Counted from the stretch's first letter, positions 1 to 13,652 are shown. The stretch is 64,000 bases of DNA from Parus major (GCF_001522545.3 NC_031799.1:41825645-41889644), one strand, 5' to 3'. Notes: generated by a model not told the origin, from the sequence alone. A program made the numbers and translations.

Positions 1-3000
1 GAATAGAATTACTTTAGACAATTTGACTAGGAAAATGGGCACAAAGATGTTCAGGTTTTTATTAGGTGTAACTTTGCTGTTCCTATGAAGAGAAAACCAG
101 AATGGAGTATGTTTTCCCAAGTGCTGTGGTAGTTCTTAATTCCATCCAGTATTTGGTACTGGGGAGGTTTTAAAATCACAGTTGCACTTTTTCTGCCCTC
201 TTCTTAGATCACTAGTAGTGAAGCTGTAGAGAGCATCCTGATTTCAGTTCTTCCCCTTGCATGCCACAATCAGTATGAGTACACTGCAGCTGTAGTGTAT
301 ATAGTCTGTATTGAAGACTATAAAAGGTTACAGTTATAAAATGAAATTTTACAGAACCTCTAAACATATAATGCCTTAATAGAAATCCTGTCTTTTGTCA
401 CAGAAGAGCAAAATCTCTGATACAGCTACAAAAAGTTTAATGAGTATTGTTAGAAAGATTCACAGGCTGTTGTTAGGTAGTTTGATTATTTTGGCATTAT
501 TATTTATGACATGAGTAAGTGCACTTCAAATGATTTGAAAGAAATCCAGCAAAAAAATGAAGACTTATTTATTCCTTGATGTTCTGAAACATGATCGGGC
601 ATGCAATTTACGAAAATCCTTCCAGATGGCTCTTGGAGCAGGTTGCTGTCAAGAGTATGTGAAGTGCTGCTTGGTGGTGATAAGATCAATTCAGATCAAG
701 TGACCTAAGCCATGCTCAGGTACTTAAGTAAACATGTGGCAGAGCTTGCAAACTTTATGTAGCTTAGTGCTGCGAAAGCATGTGAAGGCAAAGAGTTTCT
801 ATCAGTAGTTAACCACTGCTGCAGATATTGTGGTGCCTTTGGTCTGATCTGATAGAGGAAACAACCAGTTTACCACTGTTGGATACATTTTTTTATTCTA
901 GTGGTTTTCAAATACCTTTCTGTGGTCAGAACATCCCCATGTTTTTTTGCAAAATTCATATTAATCTCTATGCAGTTGTAAATCAGCAAGTCATTTCTTT
1001 GGAAAATTGTACTCTTCCTTCTTGATTTTTGCTATCTTTTGTTATTATTTATTTTTGGACTTTTCCTGAAATGTTTTGGGGGTACATGATTTTTCCTTGG
1101 GCAGAGTTTTTATTAATCTTCTGAAGTGTTTTGGAATTGAAAAAGTATCAGTGGAACATAAAAGAATAATGTAATGATAATAGCAGTTTGGGGAAAGGGT
1201 TTAATAGGATAAGAAGTACCCGTTTTTCTTTTGCTATTTCTATAGTGTTGCAGTAAGAACTTGCTCTGTAGAGAGAATGCCCAAGTAAGCCCTAGCAAAA
1301 ATGTCTGCCCATGTGCATTCCTGGTGTAAGTCCTCTGACAGCTACCATGTGCAAATTTTGCACAGCTTGTAATTATCTGTGCAGATGGAGTAGCTTTGTG
1401 CTGGTCTGAATCTTGATCTTAGGCAGAATGTTCCTTTCAGGTTTTGAATAATGTGATCATGAGCATGTTTGCCTTGGCAAAGTATTCCTTATGCTATGGG
1501 AATACATTGCACTAATGAAACAAACTACTGTTATAGGAATTGAGAGGTTTTGGTAAAGAGAAAGTATCTTTTATACTTTGCAAAGATACTGTAAATCTAT
1601 TTACCTTTTAAAAATGTGTTGTGATGAAAGAGGTTCTTAAAAGATATTTATTTGGGAATGCAAAGGTATTGGCAGTTTTTAACTAACCTTTGCTGTTTTA
1701 ATTTTTCTCTAAATGCTGAGGCACTGCTGCATCAAATTTCAAACCTATCTCAGTTTAGGTTTCATCTGAGAAATAGTCGCATTAAATATCATAAAAGCCT
1801 GAATATCTTCTTGGAACCTGCAGAGACTGCAGACATTGCTCACGTGAGTCATCTTGTACTTACTTTTCTCTGCTGGACATTTACTTAGTGTACACAGACA
1901 ACTTTAATACCTGCAAGAGAGGGCAGCTGGTTTGAAAAATTAAAATGGTATTGAGTGGCAGAGGGAGGGTGGAAATACCATTGTCTTCTTCTGTCTTTCT
2001 GTCTTCTATAAGCAGCATTCAGGGCACTCAATAAAGCCTTGCTCCCTTAATGAGCTGCAGCCATATATCTGTCCTGTCCTCTCTTTTATTCCACTTTGAC
2101 CTTTCTGGACTCTTTACAGGCTTCTCAACAATGTCAGTGTGAATCTGGCCAAACCAAGAAATGAAGACCAAACAACAAGCTGTATCAAAACAAGTATCTG
2201 GGACAAATGGCCATCAGAGAGCTCAGAAACTGAGCTTCCTGCTTCTGATGCTGCTGAGGAGGATAGGAAAGGCAGCTTTTGCTTCTGGGGGAGACTATGG
2301 TCTTATCCACCTTGATCTTCTCCTGAATGTAAAGGCAGCAGCAGCAGCTCTACCCAAGCCCTCTGTATTTAGCTGCACAGAGAATGAGCTTAAGTGTAGC
2401 ATATGTTTGGTTTTGCCTGGTAAAACAAAGATGCAGGTGGCTGGAGGAAGAAAAGAAGTAATTACAGAGAAGCATTGAAGCAATCTCAAGAAGTTTTAAT
2501 TTCTCTGTGCCTAAGTGTATTTTGAAACTCTGTTGCAGCTTAGCAAATACAGAAACAGGCTCCTTCAAAATATTTTTTTGTGACTCCAGGTCAAGTAGTG
2601 AAATTAGGACTTTTGAAAGTTAATGTAACATTGTTGATGTACTGCATAATAAAAGAATAATGTAGCTATGTTGGCTGGATTTTATGTTATGCCAGAAATT
2701 TCAGCTCAGCAGCAGCAGACACGTGTGTTAGCAGAGTTGGGAAAGAACCACAACAAAGCAGATTTTGGTGTGGGGCATGTAAATTCCTTGTTTTGAGCAT
2801 ATGCTGGAGTATTATAAATATTAAACAACAGTGTTCAGTAATCTGTCTATGGAAGGTGGATTTACTTATGGATAATGAACAGGTACTTTTTCTCAAAAAA
2901 ATCCTCTCCTTCAGCCAAAAATGGCAGCTTACGATGTTCTTTTTCATTCATAGAGTGGGTGTATTAGATGGTTGGGAAAAGATGAAATATTTATAGGAGG

Positions 3001-5052
3001 CTATACATACTTCCTCATTTCTCTCTTGATACCATTGAAAAATTAATGTTCGAGAGAAAACCCTGGTAAGATATCGCTAAGGCCATCTTTGCAATGAAAA
3101 GGTGTCAAAGAGCGTTGCCAGCTGCATGTGCGTGGTCAGACTAGGAAATCCAAATTACCTTCAAAATAATTTTCCTCAGTGAGAAAATTTGTATTCAATT
3201 CTTGAGCTATTAAACATGATGATGTAAAGTTTTGAGAGTCACAGTTGCATTAAGGCCATGTTATATTACTTAAACACCAAAGTGAGTGTAAGTGTAATTG
3301 ACTAACTCTATTTAAGTACATAAAAGAGAGAAAAAGTCAGGTACATCTTTATAGGTTTGGGATTTTTTTCCATTTTGGCCTTCTTTTTGCATTTCATCCC
3401 ATCCCAAGTCTTGCTAATTTTCACCATTTTTTGATTATAACTAGTTCTGTTCTACCTAACTGGAGTGTTTTCTGGATATCTGATATTAGAATATTCTTTG
3501 ATCATCCTCTCACACCTTTCTTAAATAATGTGCTTGAATCAGGTTTGTTCACATGGAGACGTTTTGCAGAACCCTTTCAAGATGTTGATATGTACATGCT
3601 GATGGTTCTGAATATCTTATATATTTCTGTGAGTGCTTGTGTGGCTTTTGCCACTATCTGAAGCCAGAAATCTGAGCCATTGTTGGAGCTCTGGATACTC
3701 TTCTTTGGCTGCGATGCATAAGGTGTGCAGCTCTGAGCAGGTTAGTTACCAGTGCCGGATCTCCCCGACCTCCTCTGACCAGCTCCAGCAAAGACAGATG
3801 AATGACCTGTGAGTCAGCTCTGGAAGTGCTGCACTCATAGTGCAGAGTGTTACAGGATGCTAGCTTTGCTCCAGTTGCTATGTCTCTGCAGAGCCTTAGG
3901 CTGATGTTGCTTGGAGGCTGAGGTATGAGCTGTTGGGGCAGTATCAGCAGGTGGAGCTGGCAGCTGAAGCTGCTGGCCTGACACACCCACCAAACATCCA
4001 TCCTATGCTTCACATCATCTGCTTCACATTCAGCTTGTTCACATGAACCTCCATCCTGCACCAGTTTCACAGCTGGATGTCCAAAACAGATGGAGAACCC
4101 TGCAGTCTTGTTTTCTCATTTTGCTTTAAATAGCATGTACTATTAGCACCTTGGGGAATACTAGATAGAGACATCAACATTTTCTAAGGATGTTTCTCAG
4201 GACTTGCCTTTGGCTTCTTCCTATGATTCTTATCTACTTTAAGATGCTGAGGCACTGATTGCATACTTGCAGCATGATTGCTTTAGGTCCTAACATCCTT
4301 TTGAAGAATGAGAGGATACCTCATCTGCTTTCTGAATAAGTGTTTTACTATTAGAGGTGAAACAAGGGCTTTCTTTGTAGCTCAAAATCTGCTGTCCAAT
4401 GAGGAGATAATTTGACTGTATTAACAGCAACATTTTTTCACCTGATATCTCCCCATTTTGTTGTAGGATGCAGGTCAAGGAAATTAGGCTGATTTCAGAA
4501 GTACTGAAAGTACCATATGAAGAAATAACAGAAGTTTTAACCAGGACGCTCCAAAACGTAATATTTAGTCTTTGTAAGGTGCTCTTCATTTAATGAGTAA
4601 ATTTTTTACCCTGTATTCAAATAACAAAGTGCATGGACCTGAGCCTCCAATGTTTTCAGTCATTGTGATTTAAAGGGTTACAGATACCCTTGAGGGTTCT
4701 CAAGATAATCTGTTCCAATTTATATTTCATTGCATTTGATGGTGGTGATGTGTTTGCTACAAGAAATAATAACAGTATAATTTGGTGTATAGCTTATTCA
4801 GTTTTTGCATTTTCTTGCCATTTAGACATGTCATACCTTAAATATGCTTTATTTTAGTTAATACATGAAAAAAATTGTTATTCCTTCTAGATTACAGTTT
4901 AGGTAAGTTATAGATATAAATATAAATAAAATTAGTGTTACAATTTATAAAATGCCTCTGTTCCTAATAAAAGTTTTACAGGACAGCAGATGAAAAGACA
5001 TGAATGGGAATGTTTTCAGAATTCACAAACAGGGCTAATCGGGATGTATATT
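1..5052. other. Non-coding AT-rich DNA, no gene recognised
   Basis: No gene, RNA gene or recognisable repeat family is visible. Open frames are short and show no domain or motif. The patch from about 3654 to 4070 has more G+C than its surroundings and holds a 138-codon minus-strand frame that I cannot assign. AT-rich sequence with occasional AATAAA-like hexamers fills the rest. It could be intergenic or intronic. Confidence 0.6.
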
Positions 5053-5086
5053 AGAATCTCAGAGTCATAGAATGGTTTGGATTGGA

Positions 5087-7955
5087 AGAGACCTTAAAAG
5101 TCAAAACACCATCCAACCTGGCTTTGAGCACTTTCAGGAACAGGGTATTCACAACATCTCTTAGCAACCTGTTCCAGTGTCTTACCAACACCATAGTAAA
5201 TAATTTCTTCATAATACCTATTCTAAAACCTATCCTCTGTGGGTTCAAAGCCATTCCACCTTGTCCTGTCATTACATGCCATTGTAGAAAGCCCCTCTCC
5301 AGCTCTTTTGTTGGCCCCTTTGGTTTCTTCAATGCTGCTGTAAGATCTCAGAGCCTTCTCTTCCCCAGGCTGACCAACCCATATATTTCATAGAAGAGGT
5401 GCTGCAGCCCTCTGATCATCTTTGTGGCCTCCTGTGGACTCACTCCACAGGAGTGTTGACATCTTTCTTATGCTGGGGGCCCCAGAACTGGATGCAGTTG
5501 TCCAAGTGGGGTCTCATAAAAGAGGAGTAGAGAGGGAGAATCACCTCCCTCAACCTGCTGGTCACATTTCTTTTGATTTCCCAATGCCCCCAAGTCCTTC
5601 TCCTCCTGCTCTCAATTCATTCTCCACCCAGACTGTATTTGTGTTTGGAATTGCTGTGACCCAGGTACAGGACCCTGCACTTGGCCTTGTTGAGCTTCAT
5701 GACATTCCCACAAGGACCACCTTTCCAGCCTGTCTAGGTCCCTCTGGATGGCATCCCTTCAGCATGTTGACTGCCCCACACAGCCTGGTGTCATCAGCAA
5801 ACCTGTTGAGGGGTGCCCTCACTCCTGCTGTCCATGTCCCTGTTAGTGCTGGTCTCCATGCCAAGCCCTGGGGACACCACTCACCACTGGTCTCCACTTA
5901 CACATTGAGCTCTTTGTGCATGACCATCCAGCCAATTCCTTATTCACTGAGTGGTCAATCTCTCAAATCCCAAAGGACAAGGATGTTGTGTGGAACAGTG
6001 TCAAATGCTTTGCAAATGTCAGTCACTCTTCCCTCACGCACCAAAGCTGTTACCCTGTCATAGAAAGCCACCAAATCTGTGAATTAATGAAGCCATTTTA
6101 ATTGTCACACCTTATTTTCCATATGCCTTAGCAGATTGTCCAGGAAGATCTGCACCTTGATCTTACTGGGCACAGAAGTGAGCCTGGATGGTCTTAGTTA
6201 CCTGGGTCTTTTAAAAATGAGTGTTTATGTTTCTCCTTTTCCAGTCTGTGGTATCCTCACCAGACTGTCACTGCTTCATAAATAGGATGGATGGTGGCTT
6301 AGCCACTTCCTCTGGTAGTTCCATCAGGATTGATGAAGGCTTCTTCTCAAGTCCCATGGACTTTTGCACCTTCAGAGCTCTTAGATGAGGTCTTGAATCA
6401 GATCTCTCTTCGTTCTCCTAATCCTACCTTTGCCTTCTGCAGCTTGGTGTGTCTAGATATGAGGAGCAGGCTCATGCTTTGTCTCAGACTGACTGTTGTG
6501 AAAGTTGTGATTGGAAAAAAGATCCTGTGGAGGTGGGACAGCCCTCTTCTAAGACAGCTTCCCTTTCCACCTAGGCATGCCCATCCTGACTCATCTCCTA
6601 GAGGTCTGGATGCTCATGGGTGTACAAACTGGCACAAAAAATTTAGTTTGCATAAGAGGCATGCACCAGGCTCACTATGAAAATTTGGTCCTTCCTGCAC
6701 CCCTTTTCCCTCTTTTTCTCTTTGTCTTGCTATCCCAGATCCAGACTATCCGTGCAGCAGGATCAATGTGGAACTACAAACTGGTGAACTTGTTGCTTTT
6801 CTTTCTCTCTTCTATGTCCTTATTCACTCCTATCTTGCTTTGTCTGGGCAAAGTGCACCTATCATATTCTACTCCTTACTCTGTATTGGACTTTGTTGTA
6901 GGAATTGGAAGCTTGTGGAAATGTGTTGTAGAAGTTACAGGCTTGTTAACCAACACTTTTGAGGCTAAACAGTGGACTACTTGCCAGAGTTAAGATGACT
7001 ATATAATAAAAGCATTAGAGTTCTCTATCACACAGTCTGGTGTTTTTGAATGGCGTGATGAGAATTTATAACAAACATCACTTTCCCTACTGATGGGTCA
7101 TGACATAAAGTACGCACCAGTGGAGACTGAGGAAAAAAGGTCTTTGAATACTGCAGCCTTATCCAAACCCTGAATAATCAGGTCTCCCATTTTTCTCTGG
7201 AAAGGCTCACATTTCCCCATGCCTTCCTTTTATCATGGATGTGTCTGTAGAATCATGTCTTGTTGCCATTGATGCCTGTGGCCAGATTTAACTAAGCTGA
7301 TCCCTGGCTCCTCAGACAATCTCTCTCTACTACCCCCAGGCTACCTGTTCTTGCTTCCACTCTCTGTGTCCTTCCATTTCGTCTTTGAGATTTTCCAGGA
7401 TCTTCTTATTCATCTATCCATGTCTCCCACAGTTTTTGCCTGGCTTTCTGTTTTCAGGATGTGTTACTCTTGAGCTTGGAAGAAGTGGTCCTTGAATATC
7501 AACTGGCTTTCTTAGTCCCCTCTTCTCTCCAGGAGAAGAGAATTATTCCATGGTAGTCTACCAAGGAGATCACTAAAGAGGTCAACATCTGCTTTCTTGA
7601 GCTCAAGGTTAGTGAGCTTGCTGTGTGCCCTCCTTGCTTCCCTAAGGATCTTAAACTCCATGGGTAAATGGTCACTTCAGCCAAGAGTGCATTTGGGCTT
7701 CACATACCCCCACCAGCCCCTCCATGTTGGTGAGAACAAGGTCCAGAATAGCATGTCTCCTTGTTGGCTTTTCTGTCACTTGGACATGGAAATTATCATC
7801 ACTGCATTCCAGGGACTTTCTGGTTTACTTATACCCTTCTGTATTTTCTCTCCAGCAGATATCTGGGTGTATCATCCTCGTGAGGACCAGGGCTTGTGAA
7901 CGTCTGGCTGCTCTTATATATCTATAGAGGTTCTCATCTGCTCATTCTTCCTGCA
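5087..7955 (-). pseudogene. Decayed CR1 ORF2 (endonuclease / reverse transcriptase)
   Basis: ORF2 of CR1 normally encodes an apurinic-like endonuclease followed by a reverse transcriptase, which together copy the element RNA at a nicked target. Here only fragments stay open. One is the C-terminal domain next to 5087-5330. A second holds the F-A-D-D catalytic motif at 5790-5801 followed by a T-R-L-C-G-A-V context. The linker and endonuclease C-terminus are recognisable at nucleotide level from about 7100 to 7955. No frame stays open across more than one motif block. The coding part is split by about 645 bp of non-CR1 DNA around 6460-7105. The open frames seen on the plus strand here (up to 213 codons, 5422-6063) are antisense shadows and not genes. 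Confidence 0.85.
6460..7105. mobile_element. Insertion inside the CR1 copy, possible solo LTR
   Basis: CR1 similarity stops near 6455, after a TGCAGCTTGG context, and resumes near 7108 at a GTGGAGACTGAGGAAAAAAG context. Those two points are nearly adjacent in intact CR1, so about 645 bp are extra. The extra DNA contains an AATAAAAG hexamer near 7005, a pyrimidine-rich stretch near 6700-6730 and a possible TGTTGTG start at 6494. These would fit a short retroviral-type LTR. I could not find a convincing target-site duplication or matching termini, so class and strand are open. It could also be unrelated filler DNA or a divergent CR1 segment. Confidence 0.45.
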
Positions 7956-10222
7956 TAATTCTCTGTAATTGGAAGCTATATGGAAATTTCTGTTAGGCAA
8001 GTTTAGCAGCTGTCTCCAAAGCTGTAAAAGAGAACAGGAAAAAAAACAACCACACCCTCCTCCAACACTGCTTTAAGATGGGAGTTGAGATCTGCAAAGT
8101 GAGTATCTGAGGTAACAGAGTCCTTCAGGACTGCAGATAAAACCTGTGGTAGCACTTTGGGATTGCAGTTATTATCTCCAAGATATTATCTATGGAGAAT
8201 CCTAGACATTTTTGGGGAGGTAGATAGGTATAAGTCTTTGGTATGGATCAGCTGTTGCATAAACAGATGTTTTGAATTGTGTTTCTTATTTGGTATATTA
8301 TGAATATGGCATTTGAAGATTTTGTGTGTAATGTAATAGTTGATGTGAGGTAGGCTTAGGAAAGCAATGAACGTGAGAAAAGATTAAATCATTCCTTGCT
8401 TACACACAGTCTAGAGAGGTGGGAATAGATTTACATTTAAACTGTAGCTTAAATGTCAGGTGTGGGAGTAGGTTTTGCAGAACTTTCTCCTGGTGTATTA
8501 AGTATTGAGATTTTAAGTTAATGACAAAAAAGAATTATGGCTTCATCATGGGATACAAAAATACGTTAGATGTAAAATACAGGTGGCTATTGCTTTTGGC
8601 ACTTGAGCTGAATTTATGTAAAGATCAATTTATTCTGAAGAGCTGCGCTCTAGTGGGATGTTAGTTGTGTCTTGAATACTTTGTTTCTCCAAAATACATT
8701 TATTTTATCTGCTCTGTCTCAATAAGCTTTTTCCAGTAAATAATTGTGTATATATATATTTGTATTTTCAAGTTAACAACAGAAAAGCTTAGTCCTTCAC
8801 TGTTTACCTAACCAGACTGAGTGCTGATAATGAGTCAAGTATGAAACTTCATTTTTGTTTCATATAATGTAGATTGTTCCAGAAAAATACTCCAAGTATG
8901 GCTTCTAAATTTAGTAGTTTTTTTCTGTAAAAAAACACATGCTACAGCTTCAGAGAGATACCCAGGTCAAGATGTCTGAGAAGCCTTCTACGTACTTAGA
9001 CACTATATGAACACATGTGAATGTTCATGTGTTGAGTAATTTTATGCACATATAAAATAGGATTGCATCGGTGTGTGAAAAGTTTAAGACAGTGAAGAAC
9101 CTCTTAAACTAAGATGGCTTAAGAGAATTATGCCTACAGAATAACTTGAAATGTGTGTCACTTATAATTCATGAAGGGTCACTCAGAAATATACTATCAT
9201 TGAGAAACAGAAAAACAGAGAAAAAATAATGCTAGATCTGGCTGTTGCCTGCTGGAAAAATCTGTGTTCTTTTTTTGCCTGTCTCATACCAACATGAACT
9301 GCCTTTAATTCCTCAGGTCTGCATGACCCTAGGAACATCTCTGCATCTTACCTAACGTTGTCAAGAAATTATTTTCTGAGCTTCTTAATATTTCCTTTCA
9401 GTTGGAGGACCAGGAGTTCTCTTTTCATGCTTTAAGAACAATTCAGAGATACAGAAGTTCATCCTGTCTCTTGCCATGCTGACCATGAGCCCTTACCAAA
9501 TACTCTTTCCAGTTTTTTAGCCCTGCACTGAATTAGGCATAAAACTATAAGGAAGGTCTCAAGTAGAATCTAATTACTAGTAAGTAAAAGTTGACCATAA
9601 TTTTGGACCTGCAGAAATGTTGAAAAATGTGTACCTGATATTTTTTAAATTTTTGGGACTAATTATTATCTTTGTAATCTTGCATTATTCTGTAATAAGA
9701 TTTTGCTTTTGAAAGGGAAAGGGCTTAGCTTTTAGAGAGAAGAATGTGTGAGAAGCCCTGTCTAGGTTAGGGAAACCTTTTAGATTGGATAGGGCAACCT
9801 TTTAGATACACTTTCAATATATTTCAGTATATTTTCAGTAATAAAAGTGACTTTGTAACCATAAGGAAAGCAGATAATCAGGATCCATTGTGTAGTGTGA
9901 AAGAAAATATTCATTCACATGTGAAAATAACTTTGAGCTATTCAGCTGTATAAAAATAATGTATTGTCATATTTGTTTACCATGTCACCTTAAAGCTAAA
10001 CTTAGAAAAAGGCAGAGAAGTTCTGGTCTAGCAGAATCTTTGCTGCTTTTGGATTTCCAGCCTGACACTGTTTTGTGTAAGAGATTGGTAATGCAGGAGC
10101 TATCCTGCCACTTCCTTTCTCCTCAACTCCCTACCTTTTTGACTGTCACCTGGTTTGAGCATGTGTGAGTCCTATCCTTTATAGAGGAAAGAAGTAAGAG
10201 TAAGGAAAGAACAGAGTAAAAT
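7956..10222. other. Non-coding DNA between two CR1 copies
   Basis: No gene or known repeat family is seen. Small features are a short TA-rich run at 8747-8760 and a near-palindrome at 9007-9034, in which ATGAACA pairs with TGTTCAT and ACACATG with CATGTGT. The sequence is AT-rich and otherwise unremarkable. Confidence 0.6.
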
Positions 10223-11737
10223 GCAGAGTCACCGAGGTTGGAAGGCACCTCTGGAGATTGCCCATGACAATCCTCCAGCATGAGGAAAAGGTCAACTGAG
10301 GCAAGTTGCCCAGCCATCTCTAGCTGAATCTGGGATATCGTCAAGGATGGAGGTTCCACATCATCTCTGGGCAACCTCTGACAGCATTTGATCACCCCTA
10401 TAATAACAAAGGGTGGTTTGTTGCACCTACAGGGAATTTCTTGTGTTTCGGATTGTTCTCATTGCTTCTCATCCTGTTACAGGACACTGCATAGAAGATT
10501 CCGGATTTATCATCTTTACATCCTTCTATCAACTATTTTTACAAATGCACAAGATCTTTCTGAGCTTCATCTTCACCATGCTATAGAAGACCCAGCTCCT
10601 TCAGCCTCACCTTCTGTGAAAGATAGTCCAGTCTTTTGAGGTTTCTGTGGTCCTGCAGTGGACTGTCTCTAGTATTTCCATGTCTCTTATACTTGAGTGC
10701 CCAGATCTGCACCCAGAACTATAGAAGTATCTTACCAGTTCTTGAAAAAAGGAGGGACTGTTTGCTTGACCTGCTAGCAAAGCTTTTCCCAGTGCAGCCC
10801 AGGAAATTTCTGCCCATTTTTGCCATAAAGATGCATTGCATTGCTCATTTTCAGCTTGTCCTCTAGGACTAACATTCTTCTCACAAAACTACTTACCAGC
10901 TCACTAGCCTCCCCCAGCAGATACTGTGCCTGCAGTTATTTCTGTTCAGGGACAGGACTTTAAATTTCCCTTTGCTGCATTTCATGAGGTTTCTGTTTAC
11001 CCTTTACTCCAGCTTGTAAAGTTCCTCTGGATGGCAGCACACATCAGGTATGTTAATTGTTTCTTGTAGTTTTCCATCACCTGAAAACTCTCTGAGAGCT
11101 CATTCAGAGAGTTAATCATCATTCTTTAATGATGATTTTGAGCATGCTGGTCCCTGTATCAATGCCTAGAGTACACTGTGGGCAGCTGGCCTTCAGCTGC
11201 TTTTGTGACACCACAGCTCTCTGAGGCTGTCAGTTCTGTCAGTTTTCAGTCCACTTTGTTTGCCACTTACTTAGTCTGTACTTCATCAGTTTATCTGGGA
11301 AGGTGTGATGTGAGACACTGTGAATTGCTGTTAAAGTTAAGATAAAGCAACCTCTCTCATTCTCCTGTTTCTCCATGCATCAGACTGCTTATCTCATCAT
11401 AGAAGGCTAAAAGATTGTTCAGGAATGATTCACCTTCATAAATCTGCTGACTGCTCCTTTAAACCTTCTTGTCCTTTATATATTTGAATTGTTTAGTCCA
11501 TCCCAGGAGAAACAGCGAAGCTGACAATCATGTAGTTCTCCAGATCCTCCTTCTTCCCCTTGTAAATAGGATTGATAATAGCTTGCTTTCTTTCAGTGCT
11601 TAGGAACACCCTCTCTAATTGCTGTGATGACTGGGGCAGTGGCATGGTCCAGTTCCCTCCACACCACTTGGTGCATCATGTCAGTTCCCAGTTGTGTATG
11701 TCTAAGTTGTTGAAATGTTCCCTGTCCTAGTCATCCT
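10223..11737 (-). mobile_element. Older CR1 LINE copy
   Basis: The left end shows the GAGTCACCGAGGTTGGAAGG form of the CR1 3' terminus. It is followed by blocks matching the CR1 ORF2 C-terminus read in reverse, such as the CATCTCTGGGCAACCTCTG block near 10360. The similarity runs through reverse-transcriptase territory to about 11737, with blocks near 11500-11600 and 11640-11700 that correspond to the upstream part of the same domain. Divergence is higher than in the 5053-7955 copy, and no long ORF2 frame survives, so this appears to be an older insertion of a different CR1 subfamily. The right boundary is approximate. Confidence 0.85.
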
Positions 11738-12820
11738 CTACAGGCCATTAAGTTTTCTTGTGCTGCACTTTACTTCTGATGTCCTCACAACCTTCAGACT
11801 ACCAAATTTCCACAAGGCAGTAAGCCAGCTCATTCCAGCACTAGGAAAATTTTGTCTGGGGTTGTTTAGTGGCCATCGTATGAGGGCCATCTGCATATCT
11901 CACCATGAAACAAGGAATATGTGTGCTGCTTCTCCATAGTGTAAGAGCCTTAAAAACCATAACTTGTCTTAAACACTGTAAAGACCACTGAAGAGCTTTG
12001 CCCACTATGGCAAACGGCATTAAGAATCTGTGACCACCAAAACTCAACACTGCCCAAATATGCCTTCTAGTTTCTGGGAACCTGATACAAGATAAAGGCA
12101 GTACTATTGTCCAGTTGTCTCAGGTTTAAGAAGAAGTAAACACAACTGGAGAAAAAGAATGTATCCACAAGAAAAGCCAGCTCAGCAGCTGTTCTAAAAG
12201 TCATCTCTGGCTGGGCCTGGCAGGAGGAGACTATAGCCCACTGACCCATTTGCTGAGGCCAGGTTTGCACACTAGAGTTTGGGGATTTTTTAAGTCCTCC
12301 ACTATGAGAGAAATGCAACTGTACTGGATTTGCCTCTGGGACAGAAAATCAAATTTTGTGTTGCTGTTGTTTGTAGGTGGAAAAAAGGTACTTAGGAAAG
12401 CAGTGGAAAATCATCTTGGAGGTATGCCTAGGAGATTTGCATATTAAGAAAAAGTATTTTATAGGATCTCAGTTTTTACAAAAATTCTTCCCAGTGGCAT
12501 CCTTTATATGACTTACTGTGCTCTCTGTTTTCCTGAAGAAAATCAGTATTTTCACCACAGGTGAGAAATCTGGCACTGAGTTGACCACCCAGAGATTGCA
12601 AGGAGTCTGCACTGGCAAAGGGACCACCCAAATACTGACATTCCACTGTGCTCAAATGAGCAGTAAAAAATATCTGTGGCACTCAGAAATCCATGCTGGG
12701 AATATGAATCTTTCTGGAGAAAGAGAAGGAGGAGAGCTTGTAGTTTGTAGAAGAAATATGATAAAAATATGCAACTGTTGACAAACATATGGAATGCAAT
12801 GTATTTTAATCCTGTACACA

Positions 12821-12841
12821 TGAATGAATGAATGAATGAAA
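12821..12841. repeat. (TGAA)n microsatellite
   Basis: Five uninterrupted TGAA units are followed by a partial one. It is short and perfect, so it could vary in length between individuals. Confidence 0.95.
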
Positions 12842-13652
12842 TGGAAGCCAGGACAGCACACAAAGATTGTACACTCAGGAGCTGCCAGTTCCTCTGTTTC
12901 TAAAAGCACAATGAGAATATACAAAATGAGTTATTTGCTGCAGAATCATATAGACAAAGCAGAGACTGCTGCTGTGGTAGCACTGGCACAGACCAAAAGG
13001 GCCTCCTTCCTGCTAAAAGTGCTGCTCACTGGTTTAGAGTTCAGTATACTTGATTCATTCAAGAATTCACTTTTCCCTGTTCAAACCCCATACCTCTTTT
13101 TTACGTGTTCCCACCTCTAGTTATTCTGATGTGGATTGTCTTCCCATTGAATTTATTGTGTTCAGCTGTGTGTGCAACAGAGAACTGAGACTTAAAATTT
13201 TAAGCCAGATCGCTGTGGATGGATGAGCACAATGAAATTTGTCACCAAAATTTTATCCTGGCTGCTAAGGCGTAGTAGGTGTCTTTTAATCTTCTATGTA
13301 AATTTAGACATTTCATTTACTCCCAGCAACATGAGACTACTTAATAGCATAGTTCTTCTTTGTCTCTATATACTTTGTCTCTGTGTTATTATATTATCTT
13401 ATATTTACAAGTTTACTGTAAGTTTACTTTATTCCTGCTGTTAAAGATTTTGAAATGCTCACATCTGAAATATTTTAACTGAAAGATGAATTGATCTTAA
13501 AACCCTTACTGAAAAAAAATGCTACCTGGGACTTAGGAGAAGCTGATATGCAGGCCATGGACAACTATTTCCATGTATGTTGGCATCCTACTAAGTGCAG
13601 TGACTGTTTTTTGTGTGTTTTTGAGGATTTGGGCTTTAAATATTTCTCACAG

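Larger units (their letters stand above)
5053..7955 (-). mobile_element. Long CR1 LINE copy (ORF2 remnant plus 3' end)
   Basis: This is a non-LTR retrotransposon of the CR1 family, reading right to left. Its 3' end is at 5053, where the TCATAGAATGGTTTGG-type terminus typical of avian CR1 is visible. Conceptual minus-strand translation near 5051-5332 gives the C-terminal ORF2 signature, including a VRHWNRLLRDVV stretch followed by KARLDGVL. The reverse-transcriptase core is recognisable at 5790-5801, where F-A-D-D supplies the catalytic aspartates. Farther right (about 7100-7900) the sequence matches the linker and the C-terminal part of the endonuclease region. At about 2.3 kb of CR1 sequence plus an insertion, it is much longer than most genomic CR1 copies, which are usually truncated to a few hundred bases. 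Frames are broken by many stops and indels, so it is dead. The 5' half of the endonuclease and ORF1 are missing. Confidence 0.93.

Noticed and set aside
5422..6063. 213-codon plus-strand open frame
   Set aside because: It lies antisense to CR1 ORF2 and results from CR1 composition.
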